Assembly: GCA_002316235.1 (NCBI GenBank)
Contig: DCDD01000198.1
Coordinates: 1-13,604 of the forward strand
Source: Bacteroidales bacterium UBA1064
Lineage (GTDB): Bacteria; Bacteroidota; Bacteroidia; Bacteroidales; Tenuifilaceae
DNA length: 13,604 nucleotides
Direction: 5' to 3'
Program-made: the position numbers and the translations under genes
Part shown: positions 1 through 7,551 of the stretch, piece by piece
Layout of the letters: the number at the start of each line of letters is the position of its first letter
Position numbering within the stretch: the first letter of the stretch is position 1
Notes under the pieces: model-generated
The model's database searches: none
The model's input: the letters and a program-made list of their open reading frames with translations, nothing else
What the model was told of the DNA's origin: nothing

Positions 1-1305
1 TTGGGTTTGTCAAAAAAACAAAGCTTCAACAACGCCCTTATCCTGATAACCTCTTTCTACATATTCTTTGGTGGAAGGGATAACCAGTGGGATATGTACA
101 CCCATGCCTTTATGGTAACCTCCATATTCTTTCTGTGGAGGCTACTACAAAAGGATACCCATCGCCTGGGCAATAGCATTGCCGCCGGAGTATTTTTTGG
201 ATTGTCAATACTAAGCAAAGGCCCCATCTCACTCTATGCCCTTTTCCTGCCCTTTCTAATCAGCTATGGCATGGTTTACCGTTTCCATCTTAAGGGGAAA
301 GGCATCTACTTTATAAACATGCTTTTCATCGGATTGCTGGTTGGCTTATGGTGGTACGCATACGTTCGGTTGAAGGATCCGGAGTACTTCCGGGCTATAG
401 TTGGACATGAGGCTGCAAACTGGGCCAGCTACGAAACAAAACCCTTCTACTATTATTGGAATTTCTTCATACAGAGCGGGTTGTGGACACTACCCTCATT
501 AACCGCACTAGCCTATCCATACCTCAAAAAAAGGGTGGACAACCTCAAGGCCTACAGATTCTCGCTGCTTTGGACGCTGTTTTCAGTTATTCTACTCTCA
601 GCCGTTCCCGAGAAGAAACCCCGTTACCTGCTACCCACCCTAATTCCAATGGCTATCAACACAGGCTTTTACATAGATTATCTTTTTCGAAGATTCAACA
701 AAGGTTTGCCAAGAGCCGAGAAGCTGTGGGTTTATTTTTCATTTGGACTATTAGGATTCATCGCTCTGGCATACCCTTTCGCCTTAACATTCATCCTTAA
801 AACTGATATACTAAACTACCTACCTATTGCCATCATCTCGTCAATACTCATGCTAACATGCGCATTTTTCATTCTCAGGGGGATGAAAAGTTTTAACTTC
901 CAAAGCACATTCTACTCCACTATTGCCCTCTTTACAGTGGTTGTGGTGGCTATAATTCCATTATCGCAAAATTTGTTTACCAATCCAGCCTATAAGCCTG
1001 CAAGCAGTGCATTGAATGTAGAAGCCAAGTATGGCGTAAAAACCTACCGGCTAAACGACATTGCCCCCGAAATTGTATGGGATTTTGGCAAGGTCATTCC
1101 TTCCCTACCCAAAATTAACGAAAACATACAAGCTCCGCCAGAAAAGCAGTTTGGGCTGCTTGTTGCCCGAAGCGATTCAACCATAGTTAGGTCAGGCTTC
1201 CCGAATTTTGAAGTAAAAAAAGTTCACACCATTGACATGAACTATAGACCCCGACATAGGGACAGGCTTATTAGAGACTACTACGTATTGAGGTTGAAAG
1301 AATAA
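1..1305 (+). CDS. Membrane glycosyltransferase, GT39/ArnT type (5' partial)
   Basis: The reading frame is open from the first base, so the gene begins upstream of the window and the TTG at position 1 is probably an internal codon. The 434 visible residues hold many hydrophobic segments (for example about 40-60, 80-92, 103-122, 190-205, 245-265 and 275-292). They carry landmarks of lipid-linked-sugar transferases: the FGLSILSKGP block near 68-77, a WYAYV segment at the end of a membrane helix, and KKPRYLLPTLIP near 205-216, which matches the K-x-RYLLP motif of ArnT-like enzymes. A soluble tail of about 100 residues follows. Such enzymes move a sugar from a polyprenyl-phosphate donor to lipid A or another envelope acceptor on the periplasmic face. 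The N-terminal acidic catalytic loop, roughly the first 100 residues of a usual 530 or so, lies outside the window. The acceptor cannot be inferred. Confidence 0.82.
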   Translation: MGLSKKQSFNNALILITSFYIFFGGRDNQWDMYTHAFMVTSIFFLWRLLQKDTHRLGNSIAAGVFFGLSILSKGPISLYALFLPFLISYGMVYRFHLKGKGIYFINMLFIGLLVGLWWYAYVRLKDPEYFRAIVGHEAANWASYETKPFYYYWNFFIQSGLWTLPSLTALAYPYLKKRVDNLKAYRFSLLWTLFSVILLSAVPEKKPRYLLPTLIPMAINTGFYIDYLFRRFNKGLPRAEKLWVYFSFGLLGFIALAYPFALTFILKTDILNYLPIAIISSILMLTCAFFILRGMKSFNFQSTFYSTIALFTVVVVAIIPLSQNLFTNPAYKPASSALNVEAKYGVKTYRLNDIAPEIVWDFGKVIPSLPKINENIQAPPEKQFGLLVARSDSTIVRSGFPNFEVKKVHTIDMNYRPRHRDRLIRDYYVLRLKE

Positions 1306-1343
1306 CGGTAATCAAATAAATTGCAAAAGTTAAACCTAAAGCT

Positions 1344-1673
1344 ATGGCAAACTACAGGATTAAACCCGAGGACATAAAGGAACTAATTCCTCAAAAGTCT
1401 TACTGCTACGCCTCGGAAATGATTACAGTTGATGGAATGCCTGTTGGATACATGTATAGGGAGAAACCCGAGGATGATGACGATAGCGGCTGGCGTTTCT
1501 ACTCGGGTGCCGAAACCGAGGAGTACGTTGAAGACGTTTACCACTTCATGATGTTTGACCTCAACTACATTGCCAACTGCGATGCCTCCATTATTCCCTA
1601 CCTTAACTCAAGGGTTGGCACTGAGCTGGAGCGGGTTGAGGGAACCGATAAGTTTCAACCGGTAGAGGATTAG
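1344..1673 (+). CDS. DUF2185 (Imm33-like) family protein
   Basis: A 109-residue acidic, soluble protein with no signal peptide or membrane segment. The central stretch (VDGMPVGYMYREKPED, then DSGWRFYSG and EEYVED, about residues 29-63), followed by IANCDASIIPYL and VGTELER, matches the conserved core of DUF2185, a family related to immunity protein Imm33. Some members neutralise polymorphic toxins; many are stand-alone housekeeping genes of unknown role. No toxin gene lies next to it here, so an immunity role is not supported. The gene starts 38 bases after the glycosyltransferase stop with no clear promoter between them, so co-transcription is likely. It ends in a 4-base overlap with the convergent YqeY-type gene. 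Family call firm, function unknown. Confidence 0.8.
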   Translation: MANYRIKPEDIKELIPQKSYCYASEMITVDGMPVGYMYREKPEDDDDSGWRFYSGAETEEYVEDVYHFMMFDLNYIANCDASIIPYLNSRVGTELERVEGTDKFQPVED

Positions 1674-2125
1674 CTACCACCCAGAAGCTGTTTAGCCATG
1701 TCGGAAATAGCCTTTCCATCAGCCCTGCCGGCTAGCAGCTTGCTGGCAACACCCATAACTTTTCCCAGGTCCGAAGGTGCCTTAGCGCCAACCTGCCCAA
1801 TTATTTTTACCAGCTCAGCCTTCAGCTCATCAGCGCTAAGCATTTTGGGCATGTACTCCTCTATGATGGCAGCTTCGGCTAGCTCCTTGTCGGCCAGCTC
1901 CTGCCGGCCAGCCTGAACGTACTGCTCAGCCGACTCCTTCCTCTGCTTGTATTGCTTTTGCAGCAACCTAGCCTCGGATTCAGGAGCAAGCGTATCCTTA
2001 TGCTCGCCTTCTGTTTTTGCAAGCAAAATGGCACTTTTTATTGCCCGTAGCGCATCCAGCCTAACCTTGTCCTGTGCCAGCATGGCTGTTTTGATATCCT
2101 GGCTGATTCTTTCCTCTAACGACAT
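1670..2125 (-). CDS. GatB/YqeY domain-containing protein
   Basis: A 151-residue soluble helical protein. It starts MSLEERISQDIK and continues with KVRLDALRAIKSAIL, the usual N-terminus of the YqeY family. The C-terminal half (EYMPKMLSADELKAEL, then LGKVMGVASKLLAGRADGK) matches the tail domain shared with GatB, the amidotransferase subunit that corrects mischarged Glu-tRNA(Gln) and Asp-tRNA(Asn). Stand-alone YqeY proteins are thought to bind tRNA, but their role is not settled. The frame is open upstream to a GTG at 2152. I chose the ATG at 2125 because family homology starts there, because a TAACTTTG promoter-like element at 2152-2159 would place the RNA start inside the longer version, and because a GAGGAG purine run directly precedes the ATG. 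Length is normal for the family. Confidence 0.88.
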   Translation of the reverse strand: MSLEERISQDIKTAMLAQDKVRLDALRAIKSAILLAKTEGEHKDTLAPESEARLLQKQYKQRKESAEQYVQAGRQELADKELAEAAIIEEYMPKMLSADELKAELVKIIGQVGAKAPSDLGKVMGVASKLLAGRADGKAISDMAKQLLGGS

Positions 2126-2151
2126 CTCCTCGCAAATTATGGTTTCTGACA

Positions 2152-2159
2152 CAAAGTTA
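2152..2159 (-). promoter_or_regulatory. Candidate -7 promoter element for the YqeY-type gene
   Basis: On the minus strand this reads TAACTTTG, a full match to the Bacteroidetes -7 consensus TAnnTTTG. It would start RNA near 2145, about 20 bases before the ATG at 2125. No TTTG is visible at the expected -33 distance, so support comes only from the -7 match and its position. Confidence 0.35.
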
Positions 2160-2193
2160 GAAAAAGTTGGAATAATTTGACTTTAACTATTTA

Positions 2194-2221
2194 TTTGAAT
2201 TAAAATAATTTACTACTTTTG
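2194..2221 (+). promoter_or_regulatory. Candidate promoter for the TPR-PD40 gene pair
   Basis: TACTTTTG at 2214-2221 matches the -7 consensus TAnnTTTG. A TTTG at 2194-2197 could be the -33 box, but the spacing is 16 bases rather than about 19-20. It lies in an AT-rich intergenic stretch about 100 bases before the ATG at 2329, so the transcript would have a leader of roughly 100 bases. Confidence 0.3.
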
Positions 2222-2328
2222 AAAGTTGTTTAGCTATTTGTCATATCTTGCTGGTTGTTTTAAAATTGAGGTGTTATTTCTAAACAATTTGGTTGGATAA
2301 ATCCTTTAGGGTTGTAAACTGCCGATTG

Positions 2329-3630
2329 ATGAGACTGAGGATTTTGTTGATATTTATAGCTGCCTTTCCATTCCAAAATGCGTTTTGTCAGAAAAGCTCC
2401 TACTTTAAAAGAGTTTTTGTTGATGCGGAGTACTACCTGCTTTACGAGGAGTATCGTGACGCGCTACCTCTTTACCAGGAAATATACAAGGCCTACCCTT
2501 CAAACTGTAACCTGGCCTACCGCATAGGGCTTTGCTACCTCAACATTCCCAACGAAAAAAAGAAATCCCTACCCTATTTCGAGAAGGCTATTACCTCCAT
2601 CACCCCATCATACCAGGAAGGCTATTTCACCGAAACCAAAGCACCGCGTGAAGCTTTCCTACGTTACGGACAAGCCTTACGAATTGACTCGCAGTTCGAT
2701 AAGGCCATGGAGGCTTTTAAATCGTACCAAAACCTTCTTACTCCAAAGGATCTCTTGGAGCAAAAAATAATTGCCAGGGAAATTGAGTCCATCGCCTACG
2801 CCAGGAAGCAGCTCGCCAACCCCGCTAGCCATACCATTAAACCCGTTAACCGGAATGTGAATACCCGTTTCCCCGAGGTTAACCCCCTTTCCGATACAAC
2901 GGGCAACCTGCTTATCTACACCTCTCTTCAGCAGTTCTACAACGCCATTCTGGTTAGCCAGCGCAAGGAAGACCTCTGGACCAACCCCATAAATCTTAAC
3001 GCCCAGCTATTTGCCGATGGGGCTATTAAAACTGTGGGCATTTCACCCAACGGTAACATGCTTATTCTGGCGCGTAACGATAACGACACCTATAACCTCT
3101 ACTTCAGCCGGTACGACAGAACAAAAAACACATGGTCGCCCATTGAGAAGTTCCCAAAGGAGATTAACTCCAGCGGATGGGAAATTTCGGGCTCGCTCTC
3201 CAGTCGTGGCGATACCCTATACTTCAGCAGTAACAGGGCAGGTGGTTTTGGCGGATTCGACATCTACATGTCGGTGAAAACCATAACAGGTTGGTCTAAC
3301 CCGGTTAACCTAGGAAATAAAGTCAATACTCCTTTCGATGAAATATCCCCATTTGTTACCGAAAATGGCAAGCAGCTCTTCTTCAGCTCCAACGGACACC
3401 GCTCCATGGGAGGATTCGACCTGTACCTCTCCGGTTATGAGAATAAAACATGGGGGTTACCCCATAACCTGGGCTACCCTATCAACACCCTTGACGACGA
3501 TACATTTCTATTCCCACTCAACAACGGTAAAAGAGGATTTATTTCTCGAGCCTCGGAGGAGTCAAGCGGCGAGGACGACATCTACGAGGTAACCCTTGAC
3601 CTCAGCACCTTACTTAACGGGGATAAATGA
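2329..3630 (+). CDS. Secreted TPR and PD40 beta-propeller protein (paralogue 1)
   Basis: A 433-residue protein with an N-terminal signal sequence (MRLRILLIFIAAFPFQNAFC, residues 1-20). A TPR-like helical region at about 33-160 includes the AEYYLLYEEYRDALPLYQEIY repeat core. A PD40/WD40-like beta-propeller covers about 180-425, with blades marked by LYFSSNRAGGFGGFDIYMS and LFFSSNGHRSMGGFDLYLS. The start is the ATG just before the signal peptide; the frame is open to a TTG at 2293, but that adds 12 non-signal-like residues. The layout resembles the N-terminal part of PorE-like proteins of the type IX secretion system, but the C-terminal OmpA-like peptidoglycan-binding domain is absent and the protein stops right after the propeller. 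No lipobox is seen, so it is probably soluble in the periplasm or exported. It is clearly paralogous to the next gene, 135 bases downstream. Exact role unknown. Confidence 0.82.
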   Translation: MRLRILLIFIAAFPFQNAFCQKSSYFKRVFVDAEYYLLYEEYRDALPLYQEIYKAYPSNCNLAYRIGLCYLNIPNEKKKSLPYFEKAITSITPSYQEGYFTETKAPREAFLRYGQALRIDSQFDKAMEAFKSYQNLLTPKDLLEQKIIAREIESIAYARKQLANPASHTIKPVNRNVNTRFPEVNPLSDTTGNLLIYTSLQQFYNAILVSQRKEDLWTNPINLNAQLFADGAIKTVGISPNGNMLILARNDNDTYNLYFSRYDRTKNTWSPIEKFPKEINSSGWEISGSLSSRGDTLYFSSNRAGGFGGFDIYMSVKTITGWSNPVNLGNKVNTPFDEISPFVTENGKQLFFSSNGHRSMGGFDLYLSGYENKTWGLPHNLGYPINTLDDDTFLFPLNNGKRGFISRASEESSGEDDIYEVTLDLSTLLNGDK

Positions 3631-3765
3631 CGGATTGTTACAATAGCGGCATAAAGCAACTATAACGTGTCCAACTCATATGAAAAATGTTTTGAGCTTA
3701 GAGCCTCATTCCGCAGGGACAAACCGGTAAAAAAAATGAACCTTTGAAGGAAAACAAGTGCATCA

Positions 3766-6144
3766 ATGACAATCTTAAAGAAACTCCTACCTGTTGGAAT
3801 TTGTCTATGCCTCACCATAGCCGGAAAACCACAATCCAAATTAGAAATTGAGGAAATATATCGTGACGCCAACTCCTACTTTTACTTCGAGGACTACGAA
3901 GAGGCCTTGACATTATACCTTCAGGTATATAGCCACCAACCCGAAAACTACAACCTTTGCTACCGGATTGGCTTCTGCTACCTGAACATTCCGGGGAGTA
4001 AAAAGAATGCCATTCCCTATCTGGAAAAGGCAGCTGGGAATATTACCCGTTTTTACAGGGAGGAGTCTATTCTTGAGACAAAGGCCCCACCCGATGCAAT
4101 TTTTTACCTTGGAAATGCCTACCTGGTAAATAACCAGGTGGAAAATGCTATTAAGGAGTATGAAAAATTCTGGACGCTGACAAGGGGTAAGGGTAGCTGG
4201 AATTTTGACTATCTAAATCATCAGATGGCCACAGCAAAGAGCTCCATACAGCTGCAGAAAAATAAGGTTAACTTCATTCTGACCAATTTGGGAGAACCGG
4301 TAAATGACCACTTTCCCAACTTCAACGCCACCATTTCGGGCAATGGAACCACCCTTGCATACACATCAAGGCTAAAATTCTACAACGCCATCATGGTGGC
4401 GCAGCTGAACGAGCGGGGTGAGTGGGAAAAACCCATCAACATCACCCTCGACCTGCAGGTTGACGGCCGATGCGAAACCCTTTCGCTATCGTACAGGGGC
4501 GATGAGCTCTACCTCTTCAGGGACGACAATCATGATGGAAACATTTATGTTTCGCATCTGGAAAATGGCAGATGGACACCAATTAGAAAGCTCAACCCAA
4601 ACATCAACTCCGAATATTACGAAACACATGCCTGTATTAGCCCCGATGGCAAGGACCTATACTTCAGCAGCAACCGAAAGGGTGGATTCGGCGATCTGGA
4701 TATTTACGTCAGCCACCGGGAATCTGGAGATAATTGGGAAGTCCCCCAAAACCTTGGGTCAACAATCAATACCAAACTTAACGAAAACACTCCATTCCTC
4801 ACCTCCGATGGATTATCCCTGTACTTCAGCTCCGAGGGCCATAGTAACATGGGGGGCTACGATATCTTTGTTTCGCAGCTGGAAGCTGATGGCCGCTGGA
4901 CAGCCCCTATTAATCTGGGATACCCTATCAATACTACTGATGATGATCTTTTCTTCTTCCCGATTGATGATGGCTCCAGCGCATTAATGGCCATGTTTGA
5001 CCCCGAGGGGATGGGCTCTCAGGATATTTACGAGCTGAAACTGTTTGTTCCCAGATTCATGCGAGGCATAGTGTCAACTACCGAGGTATCCGACAGAATC
5101 TCCGATAAAACGTTTAACCGGTTGGTGGTTGACACCATTAGCTTTAGAGGTAAAGCTCTTGTTGACCTCACCAGCTCCGATATACCCCAAATTATTGACC
5201 CCAAACTTAAAAGCAAGCTTGTCTTCGACGGTAGGAAATTCGACATTAGCCAGAAAATTAGCTACACCCAGACACGCTTACCCAAGGCGGAACAAGGAGA
5301 AAATACCGGTTTTCAGCTAACTGATGCTAGGGTAAGACCAAACCTTAGCCAACCCTTTAAGACCTTTGCCGATACGGGCATGGGCATTTCTAAGCTGATG
5401 AATGACACAAATAAACTGATTTCTGGCTACACGAAGCCTGACCGTATAAGGGGTAGGAGTAGCCAGCTTACCCCTGATGGGTACGCCGGCACTAACGTCG
5501 AAACCTACAGCTACTTAATGGAAACGCTGCTACTACTAACTCCTCCAAATTTGCAGTCTGTTCTAAGCCCTATACTCAAAAACAACTGGCAGTTCCCGGA
5601 TAACACCCTTAGCGAGAGCATTTTAAATTTTTCCAGCGCATTTAAAACCTACGAGGGGAGAGATGCCATGGTGAGAGCACTGGCCAACCTCAGCGATGTT
5701 ATTTCTGACAAAACCTCCGGCAACACCTCCCAAAGAAGACAAACAATTGCTTCCGACTCCGAGTACGGCTCATTCACCTACTTTTACAATCAGCTCATCA
5801 ACCTTTCCTCCCCAAATCTGGCCAAACAGCTAGCTGCCATTACTGTTGGCCATCCAAAAATCAACACCTTTTCTGCCCTGCTTGCCGCCTATAAAAAAGC
5901 CAACCCAAAAGGCTATAGGGAGAACCTCCCCGAGCTGCTTAGAGTTTTTTCACGAATTTCAATCAGCGCTTACAATGCACTGCCTGATGAGGATAAAATC
6001 AACCTGTACAGCGATATCACACAGGATGTAACCTCAGGAAAGAGAAATGTTTGGTACTTCTACCTGTTGCTATTTCTGGTTGTGGCATTGGCTGGTTACT
6101 TGCTATTTAGGTACCTGAAGCTAAGGAAAGAATCGCAATCGTAG
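3766..6144 (+). CDS. Membrane-anchored TPR and PD40 beta-propeller protein (paralogue 2)
   Basis: A 792-residue protein. Residues 1-20 look like a signal peptide (LLPVGICLCLTIAG). TPR-like helices run from about 30 to 160, with YFYFEDYEEALTLYLQVY as the first repeat. A PD40 beta-propeller spans about 183-428, with blade motifs LYFSSNRKGGFGDLDIYVS and LYFSSEGHSNMGGYDIFVS. These parts align along their whole length with the preceding gene. A linker (about 430-575) is followed by a predominantly helical region (about 576-745) that appears to hold two diverged copies of one unit. A transmembrane helix at about 762-781 comes last, then a short basic tail (RYLKLRKESQS). The predicted topology is a large periplasmic part held in the inner membrane by the C-terminus. 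Like its paralogue it lacks an OmpA-like domain. I do not recognise the C-terminal half and name no gene. Confidence 0.82.
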   Translation: MTILKKLLPVGICLCLTIAGKPQSKLEIEEIYRDANSYFYFEDYEEALTLYLQVYSHQPENYNLCYRIGFCYLNIPGSKKNAIPYLEKAAGNITRFYREESILETKAPPDAIFYLGNAYLVNNQVENAIKEYEKFWTLTRGKGSWNFDYLNHQMATAKSSIQLQKNKVNFILTNLGEPVNDHFPNFNATISGNGTTLAYTSRLKFYNAIMVAQLNERGEWEKPINITLDLQVDGRCETLSLSYRGDELYLFRDDNHDGNIYVSHLENGRWTPIRKLNPNINSEYYETHACISPDGKDLYFSSNRKGGFGDLDIYVSHRESGDNWEVPQNLGSTINTKLNENTPFLTSDGLSLYFSSEGHSNMGGYDIFVSQLEADGRWTAPINLGYPINTTDDDLFFFPIDDGSSALMAMFDPEGMGSQDIYELKLFVPRFMRGIVSTTEVSDRISDKTFNRLVVDTISFRGKALVDLTSSDIPQIIDPKLKSKLVFDGRKFDISQKISYTQTRLPKAEQGENTGFQLTDARVRPNLSQPFKTFADTGMGISKLMNDTNKLISGYTKPDRIRGRSSQLTPDGYAGTNVETYSYLMETLLLLTPPNLQSVLSPILKNNWQFPDNTLSESILNFSSAFKTYEGRDAMVRALANLSDVISDKTSGNTSQRRQTIASDSEYGSFTYFYNQLINLSSPNLAKQLAAITVGHPKINTFSALLAAYKKANPKGYRENLPELLRVFSRISISAYNALPDEDKINLYSDITQDVTSGKRNVWYFYLLLFLVVALAGYLLFRYLKLRKESQS

Positions 6145-6154
6145 GAGGCATTGG

Positions 6155-6181
6155 AGTTCTTCCCCCTGGTTGGAACTTTTT
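6155..6181 (+). terminator. Possible terminator after the TPR-PD40 pair
   Basis: AGTTC (6155-6159) can pair with GAACT (6173-6177), extended by one wobble pair, and the stem runs into five T at 6177-6181. It lies 10 bases after the stop of the second TPR-PD40 gene, where a terminator is expected. The stem is short and not GC-rich. Confidence 0.4.
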
Positions 6182-6228
6182 GATACTCCTGTATAGCTGG
6201 TGTTGCCCGCAACCACCTCCAGAAAAAA

Positions 6229-6785
6229 TTATCTACCTACGTACTCAAAATAATCGCTAGCGCAGTTTAGGTTTTGATACCATCCATTGCCAGTAAAATC
6301 AACAGTAGCGTATTCAGTACAATCAAGAAGCTCAACAGTCCTTTGCCTGTTTTCATCCAAAAGCAATTTGGCCTTAGCAGCAACGCTTTTACGTTATACG
6401 ACAAAAAGGGGTTCGAACCGTGAGGAATCATTCACAGGTATTACTATCTCGTAATCTAACGCCAAGTTGGCCATTCTACTTACTAGCTCAATATTCATTT
6501 CCGGGATATCGCAGGCTGTAGTAAAGTTTATGTCGCTGTCCGAAGCCAGCAAACATGAGTAAATTCACATTAAAGTGCCTTTCTCCAAATATCAGGATCA
6601 ACCCTCAGCTTTAGGAAGCCATACTTTTCCGTATCGTTTGCCCCGATAATTGCCTCGTCGAGAAAATCAACCAGCTGCTCTGCGATGTGCTGAATTAGAG
6701 GTTTTCCGTTTACAGGGAGCAACCTCTTACCCATTCGGGAACTTTTGCCTCCGGCAAAAATTATTGCGGTTGCTTTTTGACGAAT
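6229..6785 (-). pseudogene. mobA: Degenerate mobA-like molybdenum cofactor guanylyltransferase
   Basis: Read on the minus strand, two frames together give an almost complete MobA-type protein of about 186 codons, close to the usual 190-200. From 6785 the first frame gives the nucleotide-binding signature AGGKSSRMGK (about 6726-6755), then LLPVNGKPLIQH, and ends at a TAA (6570-6572). After a one-base shift the second frame runs GTLM, TGA (6565-6567), IYSCLLASDSD, TACDIPEMN (ACDIP at 6502-6516), IVIPVNDSSRFEPLFVV, TAA (6394-6396), RKSVAAKAKLLLDENRQ, and ends ...DYFEYVGR at a TAA (6229-6231). MobA family proteins have Gly and Tyr where the two internal stops fall, so TGA and TAA look like point mutations of GGA and TAT/TAC. 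No ATG is present at the expected start; an ATT lies there (6783-6785). The enzyme would have attached GMP to molybdopterin. Four independent lesions make a functional product very unlikely. Confidence 0.82.
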
Positions 6786-6805
6786 ATGCTATGTTCCGTC
6801 TTTAA

Positions 6806-6813
6806 CAAATATA
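6806..6813 (-). promoter_or_regulatory. Candidate -7 element of the mobA relic
   Basis: On the minus strand this reads TATATTTG, a full match to TAnnTTTG, about 20 bases before the presumed original start of the decayed mobA gene. No TTTG lies at the expected -33 distance. It may be the remains of the gene's promoter. Confidence 0.25.
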
Positions 6814-7004
6814 CGCCCTGGCTCAAAAACCCAGGAGTTATTTTGAAAGCCAATAATTTTATCGGCAGGCTAATTACTTTTGAGCAGCCCTTTTTTACCC
6901 CTTGTTTCTCCTAAATTTCTTATTACAATGAACAGACCCGTGTCAAGGACTTTTCGAATCGAATTTAATTCCACCACTACCGAAACATTCTGAGGAATAG
7001 AATC

Positions 7005-7445
7005 GTGCGCCAACCAAAAGATTTTCCAAAATATAATGAGTCAAAAAAAATTAATGATGCCTATGAACGGGTCGAATTCCTCGAAAAAGCATTTGCAGAT
7101 GATATTCAAGATAATAGATTTATACCCTACCTTCAGCTATACGAATTTGAAACACTCATACTATCAAAACCTGAAGAATTAAAAATTGAATATTTTGAGC
7201 GCTCCAAAGAAATAAGTAACTTACAGAAACTTCTCGCTGAAAAGGTGAATCCAGAGCTAATTAATGATAACCCCGAAACAGCACCTTCGAAAAGAATAAT
7301 AAAACTTATTCCGGAATACGATAAAGTAAGCGTTGGGGCAGTAATTGTTGGGGAAATAGGGATTGACTTTCTAAAAAAAACATGCAGCCATTTTAATGGT
7401 TGGATAGCTAAGCTGGAAAACCTTTCTAGCATTACCAACCGGTAA
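7005..7445 (+). pseudogene. DUF4276 protein, N-terminally truncated remnant
   Basis: A 146-residue frame beginning at a GTG. It matches the C-terminal two thirds of DUF4276: QPKDFPKY, then FLEKAFADDI, RFIPYLQLYEFETLILSKP (about residues 41-59), INDNPETAPSKRI (about 85-97) and FLKKTCSHFNGWIAKLENL. Family members are about 200-220 residues long. The N-terminal part with the usual acidic EGxTE-type motif is missing, and an in-frame TAA lies at 6966-6968. I could not find that part in the other plus-strand frames upstream. DUF4276 is described as TOPRIM-like and often sits beside AAA ATPase genes in accessory loci; no ATPase is present here. The segment is strikingly AT-rich: the 60 bases at 7141-7200 hold only 16 G or C, against 34 in 9301-9360 within hydF. 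It is probably an inactive relic of a transferred gene. Confidence 0.65.
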
Positions 7446-7551
7446 TAACAACTAAACGGTAGAAATGACAACCTTGACCATTGCGTCAGGTTAGATATTC
7501 ATCTAGCTCCATATTCCTACAGCGCTCCCCCTGCAATAAACTGCCGTAAAT

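Noticed and set aside
456..800. Overlapping 114-residue frame inside the glycosyltransferase
   Set aside because: Alternative-frame shadow of a strongly conserved membrane protein; no recognisable domain and low-complexity S/R/P-rich composition.
3738..3745. AACCTTTG as a promoter -7 box for the second TPR-PD40 gene
   Set aside because: It has one mismatch at the important first base and no clear -33 partner; read-through from the first gene is as likely.
6875..6882. TACTTTTG, a -7-like match on the plus strand before the DUF4276 remnant
   Set aside because: No TTTG at the expected -33 distance, the gene behind it is truncated, and the region is AT-rich enough for chance matches.
7133..7471. 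112-residue minus-strand frame over the DUF4276 remnant
   Set aside because: The plus-strand frame shows real family similarity; the opposite frame is Ser/Phe-rich and matches nothing I recognise.
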